From: a virus
Length of the DNA stretch: 37,736 nucleotides
Direction: 5' to 3' (one strand)
Virus record (IMG/VR): IMGVR_UViG_3300003894_000483
Span: 1-37,736 of that record
Shown: positions 17,329 through 26,179 of the stretch, in pieces
How positions within the stretch are numbered: position 1 is the first letter of the stretch
Layout of the letters: each line of letters begins with the position of its first letter
The notes under the pieces: model-generated
What the model was told of the DNA's origin: nothing
What the model saw: only the letters and a program-made list of their open reading frames with translations
Database searches by the model: none
Made by a program: the position numbers and the translations under genes

Positions 17329-18051
17329 CTAAACGTTGATCCCTAAAGCAACGGTGAAAGTAAACGACGGAGAAGTACCGCCGATGGTGTAATTGATTCG
17401 CCAGTAATCATCCGTAATGGCCCCGGCGATGGTGATTAATTCGCTTGTTGTTGTTGTAGCCTGTGTAAATGACCCCTGCACGGTGGAACTTGTAAAACTT
17501 CCGTTGTCGTCGGACTCTACATCTACATCAAGTGTTGGGGTTGTCCCGCTTGCAGCGGTAACATGAAGTGTTGCGTACAGGTTTTGTGACGCTGTAACAG
17601 CGCCTAATTGTGAACCTGTGCTGCTTCCGTCTGTTGTGTCGGTGCTTTTAAATTCCAAAGTACCCCTTGCACCTGCACCGGATCCAGTGGCGTCGATGCT
17701 GAATTTAAGCATCTCCCCTACCTGCCCGCCAAAATTATAGTTAGACTGCAGCGCAGGGAAGAGATAAGCCACATCCCCCACAGTGCTAGTCGGTGCGATG
17801 GTGTAGGGCTTGCCGGCCAGTGCGAGGTTAGTTAAAAGATCGTCCTCTAACTCCCCCGTGGCTGCGTTAAAAAACCCCTCTGCGGTGAATGTGATTGTAA
17901 CAATACCGAAATCTATGGTTCGGAACGTATCGTTAAACGTGGTCTTATCTACTTCTGGAGCGCCAAAGTCAAGGCTTGCTGCGTTGGTATCGCCAGCAAC
18001 GTCATATTTATCCATCCATATTCCAACATTTTTTAAAACTTGTGTTGCCAT
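17329..18051 (-). CDS. Major tail (tube) protein candidate
   Basis: Protein of 240 residues following the tail-completion gene, the usual position of the siphovirus tail tube. The N-terminal part (MATQVLKNVGIWMDKYDVAGDTN, TTFNDTFRTIDFG, AEGFFNAA) looks like a tube domain. The C-terminal 90 residues (from about 150) are a separate beta-rich module with TLDVDVESDDNGSFTS and DDYWRINYTIGG, likely a surface domain on the tail. The region is very rich in Thr, Ser and Gly and poor in Cys. It is followed by a shorter tube-like gene after nine bases. Confidence 0.75.
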   Translation of the reverse strand: MATQVLKNVGIWMDKYDVAGDTNAASLDFGAPEVDKTTFNDTFRTIDFGIVTITFTAEGFFNAATGELEDDLLTNLALAGKPYTIAPTSTVGDVAYLFPALQSNYNFGGQVGEMLKFSIDATGSGAGARGTLEFKSTDTTDGSSTGSQLGAVTASQNLYATLHVTAASGTTPTLDVDVESDDNGSFTSSTVQGSFTQATTTTSELITIAGAITDDYWRINYTIGGTSPSFTFTVALGINV

Positions 18052-18060
18052 CTCTACCCC

Positions 18061-18441
18061 TTACGACTCGTTGAACCACACTACAAAATCCATATAAACG
18101 CCGTATTTATCCAGTTCCTCGTTGTATGTATCGCCTTCGTCGTCGTGAAACACTTCTTGAACATCGCCACTTGTCCACCTGTTTAGCGCGCCAAGCACTT
18201 CGTCGGCTAAGTCTTTCGCCTCTGAATACGTATCTGCCCATGAGGTAATACGCATCTCTTTAGAGCTAATAGTGGAGTCCGCTCCAAAAGTCGGGTTCTT
18301 CTCCCTGGTGTTTGTCTGATACGTAATAGCGGGAAAGGTTGTACCCTGTGGCATTACGACAGGGTATATGCGGGTGCTAACCAAATCAGACACCCCGGCG
18401 TAAGCTGTTAGGCGTGAGTATATAGAGGACTCTATTGCCAC
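18061..18441 (-). CDS. Tail completion/terminator protein (DUF3168, gp17-like)
   Basis: Caps the head-proximal end of the tail tube. Protein of 126 residues with the DUF3168 pattern: an N-terminal SIYSRLTAYAGVSDLVSTRIYP, then QGTTFPAITYQT, a central strand MRITSWADTYSEAKDLADEV and a C-terminal YGVYMDFVVWF. The length and the position directly before the tail tube match HK97/SPP1 gp17-like proteins. It starts at the base where the gp10-like gene stops. Confidence 0.85.
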   Translation of the reverse strand: MAIESSIYSRLTAYAGVSDLVSTRIYPVVMPQGTTFPAITYQTNTREKNPTFGADSTISSKEMRITSWADTYSEAKDLADEVLGALNRWTSGDVQEVFHDDEGDTYNEELDKYGVYMDFVVWFNES

Positions 18442-18941
18442 TAAGCACCCTTAACCTTTTTGATCTCATCGAACATTATGGCGTTCGCCCTTTGTATAAT
18501 GTAATCCTCATTTTTTAGAATGGAGGATGTTAGAAACGGGTTCGCCCTATATCCTGGGTGCCTAATTTTCCCCTTCTCGTAAACGGATCCACTGCCCCGC
18601 CTACTGCGCCCGCCTGGTTTACTGCGCCATATCCAATGCGGTTTTACTCCAAACTCGATCAAATGCGCTACGGGATCGCGTGTAGATACCATGCCTACAT
18701 ACTCACCCCTGGATTTTGAAAACCTACTTTTTCTCTGAATGGAGCGTTTAATATTTCCTGTGGCGTGTGGTGCGTATGCCTTAGCGTCGCGCTTGATAAT
18801 TTTAGTAGCCTCTCTTACGGATTTCTTCATGGCGGTATCTAAGCCCTTTTTAGATAGGCGCGCTAGTGTCTTGGCAAGGTTCTCCTGTCCTTTGACGTAT
18901 ACGCCCTTCTGGGACATTAACTTTTCCTTCATGAATCCCAT
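18441..18941 (-). CDS. HK97 gp10-like head-tail/tail protein
   Basis: Small structural protein at the head-tail interface, 166 residues from the ATG at 18941. I prefer this start because it overlaps the upstream stop as TAATG and has a GGAGG about ten bases before it; a start nine codons earlier is also open. The family pattern is visible: VYVKGQENLAKTLARLSKKG, KIIKRDAKAYAPHATGNIKRSI, then a basic stretch and FGVKPHWIW. The protein is strongly basic. Confidence 0.85.
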   Translation of the reverse strand: MGFMKEKLMSQKGVYVKGQENLAKTLARLSKKGLDTAMKKSVREATKIIKRDAKAYAPHATGNIKRSIQRKSRFSKSRGEYVGMVSTRDPVAHLIEFGVKPHWIWRSKPGGRSRRGSGSVYEKGKIRHPGYRANPFLTSSILKNEDYIIQRANAIMFDEIKKVKGA

Positions 18942-19267
18942 TAGCTGCGATCCTCCAGTTCTGTACAAAGTAGTTCCGTAAAGCGCCCCCGCTCCTCGAT
19001 ATTTACAACTCCGTCGATACGGTAATACCTGGATTTATAAAATACCCTGTAATCGCCTTTGAGCCCTGATGTATAGCGCATGGTTATTTTGTGCGTTACC
19101 GCCATCTGCCTCTGGTCTGCTTCAAAAAGAGTGTCGGCGCGCATGGGTTCCACAAATGCGTTTGCTACCGCGAATACTTCCCAGGAGTCGGCTTCTTCTC
19201 CGTATGCGTTCTGGGTTCTCACTAGCTTCTCAATCCTTACCCTATGGCGAAAGTTGCCCGGAGTCAT
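18941..19267 (-). CDS. Head-tail adaptor/joining protein
   Basis: Head closure protein of 108 residues that joins the DNA-filled head to the tail. The conserved pattern of the phage head-tail joining family is present: FRHRVRIEKLV at the start, AYGEEADSWEVFA, EADQRQMAVTHKITMRY in the middle and FYKSRYYRIDGVVNIEERGR near the end. It starts one base into the connector stop and ends in a TAATG overlap with the gp10-like gene. Confidence 0.88.
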   Translation of the reverse strand: MTPGNFRHRVRIEKLVRTQNAYGEEADSWEVFAVANAFVEPMRADTLFEADQRQMAVTHKITMRYTSGLKGDYRVFYKSRYYRIDGVVNIEERGRFTELLCTELEDRS

Positions 19268-20202
19268 TAGAAACGCCTCATTCGGTAGCTTGCTAGAAGG
19301 GCGTCAAAACCAAAAGGCAATTTCCCTACCCTACCCCGCATCATGTACTCACGGTTTTCGTATAAGTGGGAAATAAGTAAAAGCATAGCGTGCTTGATCG
19401 GCTCCGGTATATCGCTTGCCGTCGTGTACCCTGCGACGAAACGTATTTTAACTACATTGATATTGTCATAAGGGCTTGCGATATCGGTCGGATAAGTGCC
19501 GTTTCTCGCTTGCTGGACTATGCCAGGTTCGCTGATAGTGTCTACATCGTAGTTACTGGAGTCTACTGTCTGACTGTTTCCGTCAGTATCTGTATACGTG
19601 ATCGAAGTAATAGACTGTAGGGGTGGTCTTGGTATCTCGATTCTAAACTGTAGGTCATCAAGGTACATATCCCATGTCTGAGATAACAGCGCCGTTGAGG
19701 TATGGCTTTCTACTGTTGTGCGCGCAATAGTGATAAGGGAGTTAAGAGTTGGATCCAGTGTGCCGTTGGTTGTCGGTGCTTCTGCTCCTAATCCGCTGTC
19801 CGCAGTGTTATCTGTGTATGATGTTGTGGAGTTGTCCGCAACAGTGGCTAGAAGTTTGTAGGAACTCCCCCCGGCTTCTGTTCGGTATATCTTACGGCTT
19901 GTAACATTTGTACCGCCTACAGGTATTGTTACTGTTACCTGCCCGTCAGAGGTCTTGTCTGATACCGTAAGCGCGTCTGAGATTAGACCACCCTCGGTTT
20001 CCCCGTCTGCCGTGACAAAGGTTAATCTATAGCGATGTACCCCGTCGTCTACGTTGCCAGCTGCGCCGGCTAGTGCTACTGTCGGTTCTTCGGGCGCTGG
20101 CTCTCCGTCTGCGGAGTCTATGCGTAAGTGGCGCTTAACTTCGGCAATCGTTAGGGGTTCAGTCGCCGGAGCTGTTACCAAGTTTAGTCTTAGCTTTTCC
20201 AC
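19267..20202 (-). CDS. Head-tail connector (gp6-like) with an inserted Ig-like domain
   Basis: Connector ring protein under the portal. The N-terminal helix signature (EPLTIAEVKRHLRID, residues 15-29) and the C-terminal half (LNSLITIARTTVESHTSTAL, FVAGYT, EPIKHAMLLLISHLYENRE) match HK97 gp6-like connectors, which are usually 100-200 residues. Here the protein has 311 residues because about 115 residues (33-147) are inserted between the first and second helices. The insert is beta-rich, with YRLTFVTADGETEGG, TSRKIYRTEAGGSSYKLLA and TSYTDNTAD, and looks like an Ig/FN3-type module. It starts at a GTG with AAGGGA upstream and overlaps the preceding gene by 44 bases. Confidence 0.82.
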   Translation of the reverse strand: MEKLRLNLVTAPATEPLTIAEVKRHLRIDSADGEPAPEEPTVALAGAAGNVDDGVHRYRLTFVTADGETEGGLISDALTVSDKTSDGQVTVTIPVGGTNVTSRKIYRTEAGGSSYKLLATVADNSTTSYTDNTADSGLGAEAPTTNGTLDPTLNSLITIARTTVESHTSTALLSQTWDMYLDDLQFRIEIPRPPLQSITSITYTDTDGNSQTVDSSNYDVDTISEPGIVQQARNGTYPTDIASPYDNINVVKIRFVAGYTTASDIPEPIKHAMLLLISHLYENREYMMRGRVGKLPFGFDALLASYRMRRF

Positions 20203-20425
20203 GGCGTCCCTTCTTTATTGTCGATGCTTTTCTGGTTGAAGTTGTTTCGATGGGTTCTTGCACCGCCATCTCTACAGGTGCGCCTTTTTGCGCAGGTGTG
20301 TCGATAGCGGTAGCATATCCCCCCTCTACTAAATCCCTCGCCTGTGCGTCAGGCAGATCTATTACAGATCCCGGCCCGTACGCACCTTTCGGCGAGGCAT
20401 AAGTAGTTCTTAGCTTAATTCGCAC
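20159..20425 (-). CDS. Small phage protein between capsid and connector genes
   Basis: Protein of 88 residues from a GTG start with a GAGGC element upstream. The first 40 residues (TYASPKGAYGPGSVIDLPDAQARDLVEGGYA) resemble a small beta domain often encoded next to phage head genes; the rest is a Pro/Thr/Lys-rich tail ending in a strongly basic segment (IKKGRRGKAKTK). No enzymatic motif is visible. A structural or head-completion role is inferred only from position. It overlaps the connector gene by 44 bases. Confidence 0.65.
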   Translation of the reverse strand: MRIKLRTTYASPKGAYGPGSVIDLPDAQARDLVEGGYATAIDTPAQKGAPVEMAVQEPIETTSTRKASTIKKGRRGKAKTKLGNSSGD

Positions 20426-20429
20426 TTAA

Positions 20430-20867
20430 TTAAGCCTCTGCTGGACTATAGATACTGTTAGAGTCAACAACATCCGAGCCCTGAGTAAATGGCTTCTTGC
20501 GAGCCCCGTACCGTACAGCGGTTACACTTTCGATAACAGCGTTAGCTGTTCCAACGACAACCTGGCAGCGGATATACCGCTCCCTTGGTTCAACTACATC
20601 AAGAATGATGAGCTTGTCGTCAGCATCGGAAGCGCCAGCGGTAAAGGTAGCGGTTCCCGTTAAAGTCGCCATCGTTCCCCCGCCTGAGTCGGTGTCCTGC
20701 TGGGCTTGAAGAGTGATAACGGAAGTGTCCGTTACATCCCCAAGTTTCAGCACAAACATAACTCCGCAATGGTTAGCCATATCAAGAATATCGCCTGATG
20801 TGGTTCCGGTTCCGGCTGCCTGGGTGTTTACCACAGCGTCAATGAGTGAGTTTTTCAATAGTTCCAT
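20430..20867 (-). CDS. Probable capsid-associated (decoration) protein
   Basis: Protein of 145 residues encoded 11 bases after the major capsid gene. It is beta-rich: MFVLKLGDVTDTSVITLQAQQD, ATLTGTATFTAG, then LDVVEPRERYIRCQVVV and VESVTAVRYGARKKPF. This pattern is familiar from small proteins encoded beside HK97-fold capsid genes, thought to decorate or stabilise the shell. No signal peptide or catalytic motif is visible. The function is inferred from position and fold pattern. Confidence 0.6.
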   Translation of the reverse strand: MELLKNSLIDAVVNTQAAGTGTTSGDILDMANHCGVMFVLKLGDVTDTSVITLQAQQDTDSGGGTMATLTGTATFTAGASDADDKLIILDVVEPRERYIRCQVVVGTANAVIESVTAVRYGARKKPFTQGSDVVDSNSIYSPAEA

Positions 20868-20878
20868 TTCAATACTCC

Positions 20879-22078
20879 CTACGCTAAAGTAATCCTGGAG
20901 AAAGCCTCTTCGAGAGTAGGCATCCCGTCAAACTTAACGCGCATGATAAAACCAATCTGGTTTGTGGCTGCGTACAACTCTTCCAACCTCTGCATTTGCA
21001 GGTTAAGGCTGTCGGCGATCCAATAATGGGTGAAGTCTCCAAAGAGTCCAACATATAACCCCGTGGTGAAGGTGTTGGATACATACTCAGAAGAGCGTAC
21101 CGGATGCCCTAAGAGTCTATCGGGTTCGCCCACTTGATTAGAAGGCTGCCAGAGGTAATTATTATCTCCGTCTTTCAGCTTGCTAATCTGCTTAATACCA
21201 TCCCTGTGGAACAGCCATGAAGCAACAGCGCGGTATTGATCTTTAATGCCGTACTGCGCCTCTTTCAATCCGTCGAACTGAATGGCGGTCGTGGTGTTTC
21301 CAGTGGAGATATCCCTGCTGGTGCTGATGCCGTCGCTTGATGCGGTCAGAAGGCCAAGAGGTTCATTAAATCCGGTTCCGGTTAAGAACTTCTTTTCTTG
21401 AGTGATAGCCAACTTATAGCCGAATCTTTCCGCGACTAGCTGCTCAATAGGTCTGCGGGATCTTAGAAGTAAGTCCCTGGAAACCTTAATTTGAGCGGTT
21501 GCATGATGCGGTGTCAGTTCGCGCTTTCCGAAACTCATAGTAGAATCAGAAGTGGCAACTTCTAGTTCTGTTCCCATGGTGAAGTCGCCTGGGTCGTTAT
21601 CAAGGCTTACAGCTCCAAGAGTGTCGGCATCCGTCATAAACGTGGTGGACATCCCCCGGATATGGGTTAAGTCGTCAACGCTCTTAATCAGGATGTTTAC
21701 GAACTCTTCCGGTGGAGTCAAATAACCCCCGGCAGTGTCTGAGGTGCTCTGTAAATCACGCTTTTCCTCTACACTGAGGTTTTCCGTGCCGTGGATAATG
21801 GCGCGCCGGAATACTTCCATACGCTGCTCTTCTACGCGGTTCTCGGTGCGCTCGTTACTTGCCTGTACAGCAATCTCAGCAGAGCGCCGCTCGGCTTCAT
21901 CCTGCTTTTTCTGGTTGTCGATCTTTGCTGTAGTGTCGGCAATCTTACCGTGCATATCGTCGTATCGTTGTTGCTCGTCAGCCGCCAGGGTTCGACCCTC
22001 TTGCTCGGCCCGATCAAGCAGACCGCGTGCTTCATAAAGAAGTTTCCCGCGCTCGTCGATCAAGTCTTTAAGACTCAT
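20879..22078 (-). CDS. Major capsid protein, HK97 fold
   Basis: Shell protein of 399 residues. Residues 1-105 are a charged coiled coil (DERGKLLYEARGLLDRAEQEG onward, rich in Glu, Gln and Arg), the scaffolding delta domain normally removed by the prohead protease. The HK97 core begins about residue 115 with TAGGYLTPPEEFVNIL, continues with the E-loop region, GYKLAITQEKKFLTGTG and FNEPLGLL, and ends with the A-domain strand RVKFDGMPTLEEAFSRI. The start overlaps the protease stop by 11 bases. The order portal-protease-capsid is standard. Confidence 0.95.
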   Translation of the reverse strand: MSLKDLIDERGKLLYEARGLLDRAEQEGRTLAADEQQRYDDMHGKIADTTAKIDNQKKQDEAERRSAEIAVQASNERTENRVEEQRMEVFRRAIIHGTENLSVEEKRDLQSTSDTAGGYLTPPEEFVNILIKSVDDLTHIRGMSTTFMTDADTLGAVSLDNDPGDFTMGTELEVATSDSTMSFGKRELTPHHATAQIKVSRDLLLRSRRPIEQLVAERFGYKLAITQEKKFLTGTGFNEPLGLLTASSDGISTSRDISTGNTTTAIQFDGLKEAQYGIKDQYRAVASWLFHRDGIKQISKLKDGDNNYLWQPSNQVGEPDRLLGHPVRSSEYVSNTFTTGLYVGLFGDFTHYWIADSLNLQMQRLEELYAATNQIGFIMRVKFDGMPTLEEAFSRITLA

Positions 22079-22727
22079 TTTTTACCCCCTGTTCGGCTTC
22101 GAGTAGCTTAACCCGTCGCTTTAAGTTTTCATTTTCACGCTTCAACTCGTCAAAGAGTGCGCGAAGTTCAGAATCATCGTATTTTTCTACTTCGCTCTTC
22201 GGCTCTTCTTTTTCCATGGTTCTACCTTTCCAAGTGTCCATACTTCTTGTACTTACGTCGGCCTCTGTATACGCCGGATAAGCAACGGGTGAAACGTCCA
22301 TGAGCTTTTTAACTTTGTGAATTTCGCGGATTTCCTCGCCGTTTTGTGATCTCCATTCGTCTTTCTCAACAGAAAAGGCGAAAGAAGATTGGGAGATATC
22401 ACCGCGCTTAATGGATTCCCATAAGTCGCGCGCTTGCTGCGTGTTGGGTAAATCCACCTCGTAAGTTAGCCCGCGCTCGTCTATACCGATTTTCAGCGTA
22501 CCGCTTTTGGTTCTCCCTAGTACGATATTAGGATCGTGATTGAAAAGCGCCCTTACATCGTCTTGTAAGACCTCATCAAAAGCGCCTGGTAGGATAACCT
22601 CGCGGAACATCCCCATAATCGGCTGGGACATGGTATCGAAAACAGCAGCGTGCCCCCGCAGGGTTCGCCTGTCGTCGTTGCCGTCTGCGCGTAATTCGGA
22701 AAAGAAATGTCTTTTTTCAATGCTCAT
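22068..22727 (-). CDS. HK97-type prohead maturation protease (S78)
   Basis: Serine protease that removes the capsid delta domain and itself during head maturation. Protein of 219 residues. The core pattern is present: RTLRGHAAVFDTMS, a His in ALFNHDPNIVLGRT, a Ser in ISQSSFAFSV, and LMDVSPVAYPAYTEADV at the end of the fold. A C-terminal tail of about 50 charged residues (LFDELKRENENLKRRVKLLEAEQ) is a coiled coil that may hold the enzyme in the procapsid. I see no Shine-Dalgarno sequence before the ATG; the 45 bases upstream are AT-rich. Confidence 0.93.
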   Translation of the reverse strand: MSIEKRHFFSELRADGNDDRRTLRGHAAVFDTMSQPIMGMFREVILPGAFDEVLQDDVRALFNHDPNIVLGRTKSGTLKIGIDERGLTYEVDLPNTQQARDLWESIKRGDISQSSFAFSVEKDEWRSQNGEEIREIHKVKKLMDVSPVAYPAYTEADVSTRSMDTWKGRTMEKEEPKSEVEKYDDSELRALFDELKRENENLKRRVKLLEAEQGVKNES

Positions 22728-22772
22728 TAACTATAATTTAACGAGCAATATACAAAAATGTCTAGTATTTAT

Positions 22773-24038
22773 TTATTCTTGTATGGTTGGTGACTCTGTT
22801 TTACTTGACATATTCTCGCCGGAAACCTCTTCTGTCGAAGATGTCATATTAAGCGGAACAAAGTGACGGTCGCCCCCGTCAATAGGGTTCAGGTTCTCCC
22901 TGGCGCGTATCTCGTTCTGACTCATCGCCCCAACATGGAAAAGGCTATGGTAGAGTTTTGCGCGCCCTTCTGAGTCGCCCCGCAGGAGTCCGTCAAAGAG
23001 AAACTCAGCAAATAGGCCCTCGCGGGTTCTACCTCTGTTGGTGATAAGATCCCTTGCTATCGCCTGCTCCCATCTACGCGCCCATGGCTGCATGGTGTAT
23101 GTTACGAACTCCTGGGACTGCTGCTCAATGTTGGAAAACGTCGCTTTTTCTAAATCGTTTATCATGTGGGATGGTACGCGAAACATGGACGCAATCTCAG
23201 AGCGGGACATTTTTTGTGACTCGATCCACTGTGCATCTTCTGCGTTAATTGACAAAGGCTGAAACTCTACGCCCTCCTCTAAAATAGCTATATTGTGAGA
23301 ATTGGAAAGCCCCTTATGTGCTGCGTTCCATGACATTTTTAATCTATCGAAAGCCTCGTCGGACATCGCGTCCGGGTGTCTCAATACGCCTTTTGGGGTA
23401 GCGTTGTTTGAGAAAAACCGGCTTCCGTATTCGTTTGTCGCCAATCTAAAGCCGATGGTTTCTCTCTGGTACTTAATCGGTGACACGCCCTGGATTCCAT
23501 CCAATGACATCCCCATAATGTGGAATATCTCATGCTGGAGATACACGCTGGAGCTACCGTCTTGCTCGAAATACTCATATACCCTTGTCGGTATACCCCT
23601 GCCGTCTTTGTTGATATGTACGCGCATCCTGTCCGGGTTGAGCGGTATAAGTTGATTTACTGCGCGGACTCCGTCACTGATAATCTTAGCGTATGCGTTG
23701 CCCCGTAAGCACAAATGCGCTTGCATCATCTCCCTGAATTCAACGCTTGTTTGGAATTGGTTTGGGGTGTTGTGCAGGATGTCATATAAATAATGCGCAG
23801 ACGCGCGCTCTTTGCCGTCTTCCTGCTTACGGTACAGAATCAGAGGTAGTTGGCTGATAGTCTCAGACAGTACGCGCACACAAGCGTATACGGTTGTCTC
23901 CATCAGTGCTTTGTCGGCGTCCACATGAATCCCGGACGCACTCATAGGTTCCCCCAGCCATTGTGCTATAACAGGATCCTTTGGCTGCTTCGGGTCAATC
24001 TTCGTTGCGCGTTTTGTGAAAAAATCTAGTATTCCCAT
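22773..24038 (-). CDS. Portal protein, HK97 family
   Basis: Dodecameric DNA channel at the packaging vertex, 421 residues, usual for HK97-type portals. Diagnostic segments include TTVYACVRVLSETISQLPL, YDILHNTPNQFQTSVEFREM, HLCLRGNAYAKI, SPIKYQRETIG, and MSRSEIASMFRVPSHMINDL, followed by NIEQQSQEFVTYTMQPWARRWEQ (residue windows shown here are partial). The C-terminus is rich in Ser, Thr and Glu. It lies 19 bases after the terminase gene and 45 bases before the protease gene. Confidence 0.94.
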   Translation of the reverse strand: MGILDFFTKRATKIDPKQPKDPVIAQWLGEPMSASGIHVDADKALMETTVYACVRVLSETISQLPLILYRKQEDGKERASAHYLYDILHNTPNQFQTSVEFREMMQAHLCLRGNAYAKIISDGVRAVNQLIPLNPDRMRVHINKDGRGIPTRVYEYFEQDGSSSVYLQHEIFHIMGMSLDGIQGVSPIKYQRETIGFRLATNEYGSRFFSNNATPKGVLRHPDAMSDEAFDRLKMSWNAAHKGLSNSHNIAILEEGVEFQPLSINAEDAQWIESQKMSRSEIASMFRVPSHMINDLEKATFSNIEQQSQEFVTYTMQPWARRWEQAIARDLITNRGRTREGLFAEFLFDGLLRGDSEGRAKLYHSLFHVGAMSQNEIRARENLNPIDGGDRHFVPLNMTSSTEEVSGENMSSKTESPTIQE

Positions 24039-24057
24039 AGTTCCACCCCTCTTAAAA

Positions 24058-25743
24058 TCATAGCATACGGATTCCCCTTTGTGAGTACACGGATTTTTTC
24101 GGCTCTATATCGCCCTTGAAAATTGACATTGCCGTGACTGTCGCAGATATGCCGTCGATCTTCTGTAAACTCTTCTTTTTTGATGGTGTTATGTTGTTGT
24201 TGTCGTCATATTTCACAACTACATTATCAGCCATCCAAGTTAGTACAGGGTTGTTTCCGTGTATCACGGCCTTAGCTAAAATGAACTTTTCCAGCATCTT
24301 GCAAGGATCATTAAGTGTGTATACACCCTGGCGAACCTGCACCATGTTAAACCCTTTTTTCTCCAGGTGCTTTGTGATTTGTGAAGCGTTCCACGGATCA
24401 AACGCCACATGGGATATATTAAACTTTTCCGCGTGTGTCTCTATATCTTCCTGTACAACATCATAGTCTAATGTTCTGCCCTCTGTCGTAATGAGCCAGC
24501 CGTCGCGTACCCATCTGTCATAGAGTGAGCGCTCAATACCCGACTTTTTATAAATAGCGTCTTCTGGGAGAAAGAAACGGCAATATAGTTTCAGTTCATT
24601 CTGTTTTGTTAAAAACACATAGACACAGGCGCAAATATCCGTAGAGGTGGAAAGATCAAGCCCCAACACGCATTGCTCGTTGACTAAATCGACCATCTCT
24701 AAAGGTTCGTTGCAAGCGTTCCAAGAGTCCATATCAAGCCATCTTGATTCCTGAGATGTCCAAATATTCAAGCGCTTACATAGAAATGCGTTCTGATTCG
24801 ATGTTATCTCCTCCGCTTTCTTACATAACCGCTCCATGTCATCAGGCTTTACCGATACCCCCCAATTGGGGTTCGCCTTCTCCCAGGTGCTCTGCTTTTT
24901 CCAGTCGTCGCCCTCATCCACTGTGTAAATGATTCCAAAGTGCGTATCGTCGTCTATAGTACCGTTTAGAACTTTTCTTGTGTATTGGTGTAGCTCATAA
25001 CAATACAGTGATTTATCAAAACCCGCCGTGGTGATATTCCATATAATCGGATGCCGTCTGGATCCAGTTGCGGTTTCCATCACGGAGTATAGCCCCTCAT
25101 CCTTCCATGCGTGCAGTTCGTCATGTATGGACAACTGTACGTTTAACCCGTCTAAACTGTTGGCGTTTTTCCCAAGTGGTTGGAACTTTGACATGAAGCG
25201 CAGACAGTTAAGATTGTGCGCCAGTGGTTCGATCTCTTCCTGTAGCGCTTTGGATGCGCGCACCATGTTTTTAGCCTCGTCGAACACAATGCGCGCCTGG
25301 TCTTTTTTACTCGCTACACTGTATATCTCCGCGCCCATCTCGCCCTCTGCTACCATCTGATAAAGGCCGATAGCTGCGGTAAATGTGGTTTTTCCGTTCT
25401 TTCTCGGTACTTCGATGTAAACAACTCGAAAGCGCCTTAACCCTGTCTCTTTTGCCCTCCAACCAAACACCTGCGCAATGATGAACATCTGCCAGGGTTC
25501 CAGCTCTATTGCGTTTCCCGCCCATTCGCCCTTGGAGTGCTTGCAGTATTGGAAGAAGTCGAAAACATGATACGCCTCGTCCTCGTCGAAATAGTAGGGG
25601 TAATCATCGCCTTTGGATTTCTCCAAATCGTCTAAGTGACGCTGGAGTGCGCGGTGGACAAGATTACAGGCCAGTACTTTGTTGCTGTGTACGGCCTCGA
25701 TGTACTTATTGACTTCTTGCACGCTTCTTGATGAAAGATCCAA
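24058..25743 (-). CDS. terL: Terminase large subunit
   Basis: Packaging motor and DNA-cutting nuclease, 561 residues. N-terminal ATPase: Walker A VPRKNGKT (residues 112-119), a form typical of HK97-like terminases, and Walker B LSIHDELHAW (about 204-213) followed by motif III near TATGSRRHPIIWNITTAG. The C-terminal RNase-H-like nuclease shows acidic positions in VLGLDLSTSTDICACV and HVAFDPWNASQ. The 25743 start is a TTG that overlaps the small subunit by 38 bases; a GTG seven codons later is an alternative. The sequence resembles HK97/P27-associated terminases of cos-type phages. Confidence 0.95.
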   Translation of the reverse strand: MDLSSRSVQEVNKYIEAVHSNKVLACNLVHRALQRHLDDLEKSKGDDYPYYFDEDEAYHVFDFFQYCKHSKGEWAGNAIELEPWQMFIIAQVFGWRAKETGLRRFRVVYIEVPRKNGKTTFTAAIGLYQMVAEGEMGAEIYSVASKKDQARIVFDEAKNMVRASKALQEEIEPLAHNLNCLRFMSKFQPLGKNANSLDGLNVQLSIHDELHAWKDEGLYSVMETATGSRRHPIIWNITTAGFDKSLYCYELHQYTRKVLNGTIDDDTHFGIIYTVDEGDDWKKQSTWEKANPNWGVSVKPDDMERLCKKAEEITSNQNAFLCKRLNIWTSQESRWLDMDSWNACNEPLEMVDLVNEQCVLGLDLSTSTDICACVYVFLTKQNELKLYCRFFLPEDAIYKKSGIERSLYDRWVRDGWLITTEGRTLDYDVVQEDIETHAEKFNISHVAFDPWNASQITKHLEKKGFNMVQVRQGVYTLNDPCKMLEKFILAKAVIHGNNPVLTWMADNVVVKYDDNNNITPSKKKSLQKIDGISATVTAMSIFKGDIEPKKSVYSQRGIRML

Positions 25744-26179
25744 AGTCGGAATCTTCCTTGTTTTCCTTAATGGAGAGTTTCGCGCGCGCTGCAGGAGTAA
25801 GGCCGAATTCTGTTAAAAATTGGCGTATCTGGTCTGTTGCCTTCTCAAGGATAGGGACAGCCGGGTTTTTCTTCTTACCGTGTGGTGTTTCAATCGTTAT
25901 ACCCTCGCCGTCAATCTCTTGTTGAGCTATGCGCATCCTCGCGTATACATGGCAGTATTGTTCAACTGCGATTCTGTCGACAGTGGAGAGTAAGTTGATA
26001 CGGTTAAGATCATGGCATATTCTTTCCCATTCTTTTGCTGCAAGCGTCCCCTCTTCGATGGAGTCGGGAAACTCCGGTATACCATCCGGCGCTTTCAAGT
26101 CCCGGCGGTTTTTTGAGCGGCAATCTGGAACTCCTCTTAGTTTTACAATCTTCTCTGGAATGATTCTTTTTCCCGGCAT
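25706..26179 (-). CDS. terS: Terminase small subunit, P27 family
   Basis: DNA-recognition subunit of the packaging complex, 157 residues. P27-type pattern: a basic Gly/Pro-rich N-terminus (MPGKRIIPEKIVKLRG, then PEFPDSI), AAKEWERICHDLNRINLLSTVDRIAVEQYCHVYARM, NPAVPILEKATDQIRQFLTEFGLTPAARAKL (the last a family hallmark). The C-terminus is basic. The gene lies directly after the HNH nuclease gene, overlapping it by 37 bases, and before terL. Confidence 0.92.
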   Translation of the reverse strand: MPGKRIIPEKIVKLRGVPDCRSKNRRDLKAPDGIPEFPDSIEEGTLAAKEWERICHDLNRINLLSTVDRIAVEQYCHVYARMRIAQQEIDGEGITIETPHGKKKNPAVPILEKATDQIRQFLTEFGLTPAARAKLSIKENKEDSDFGSFIKKRARSQ

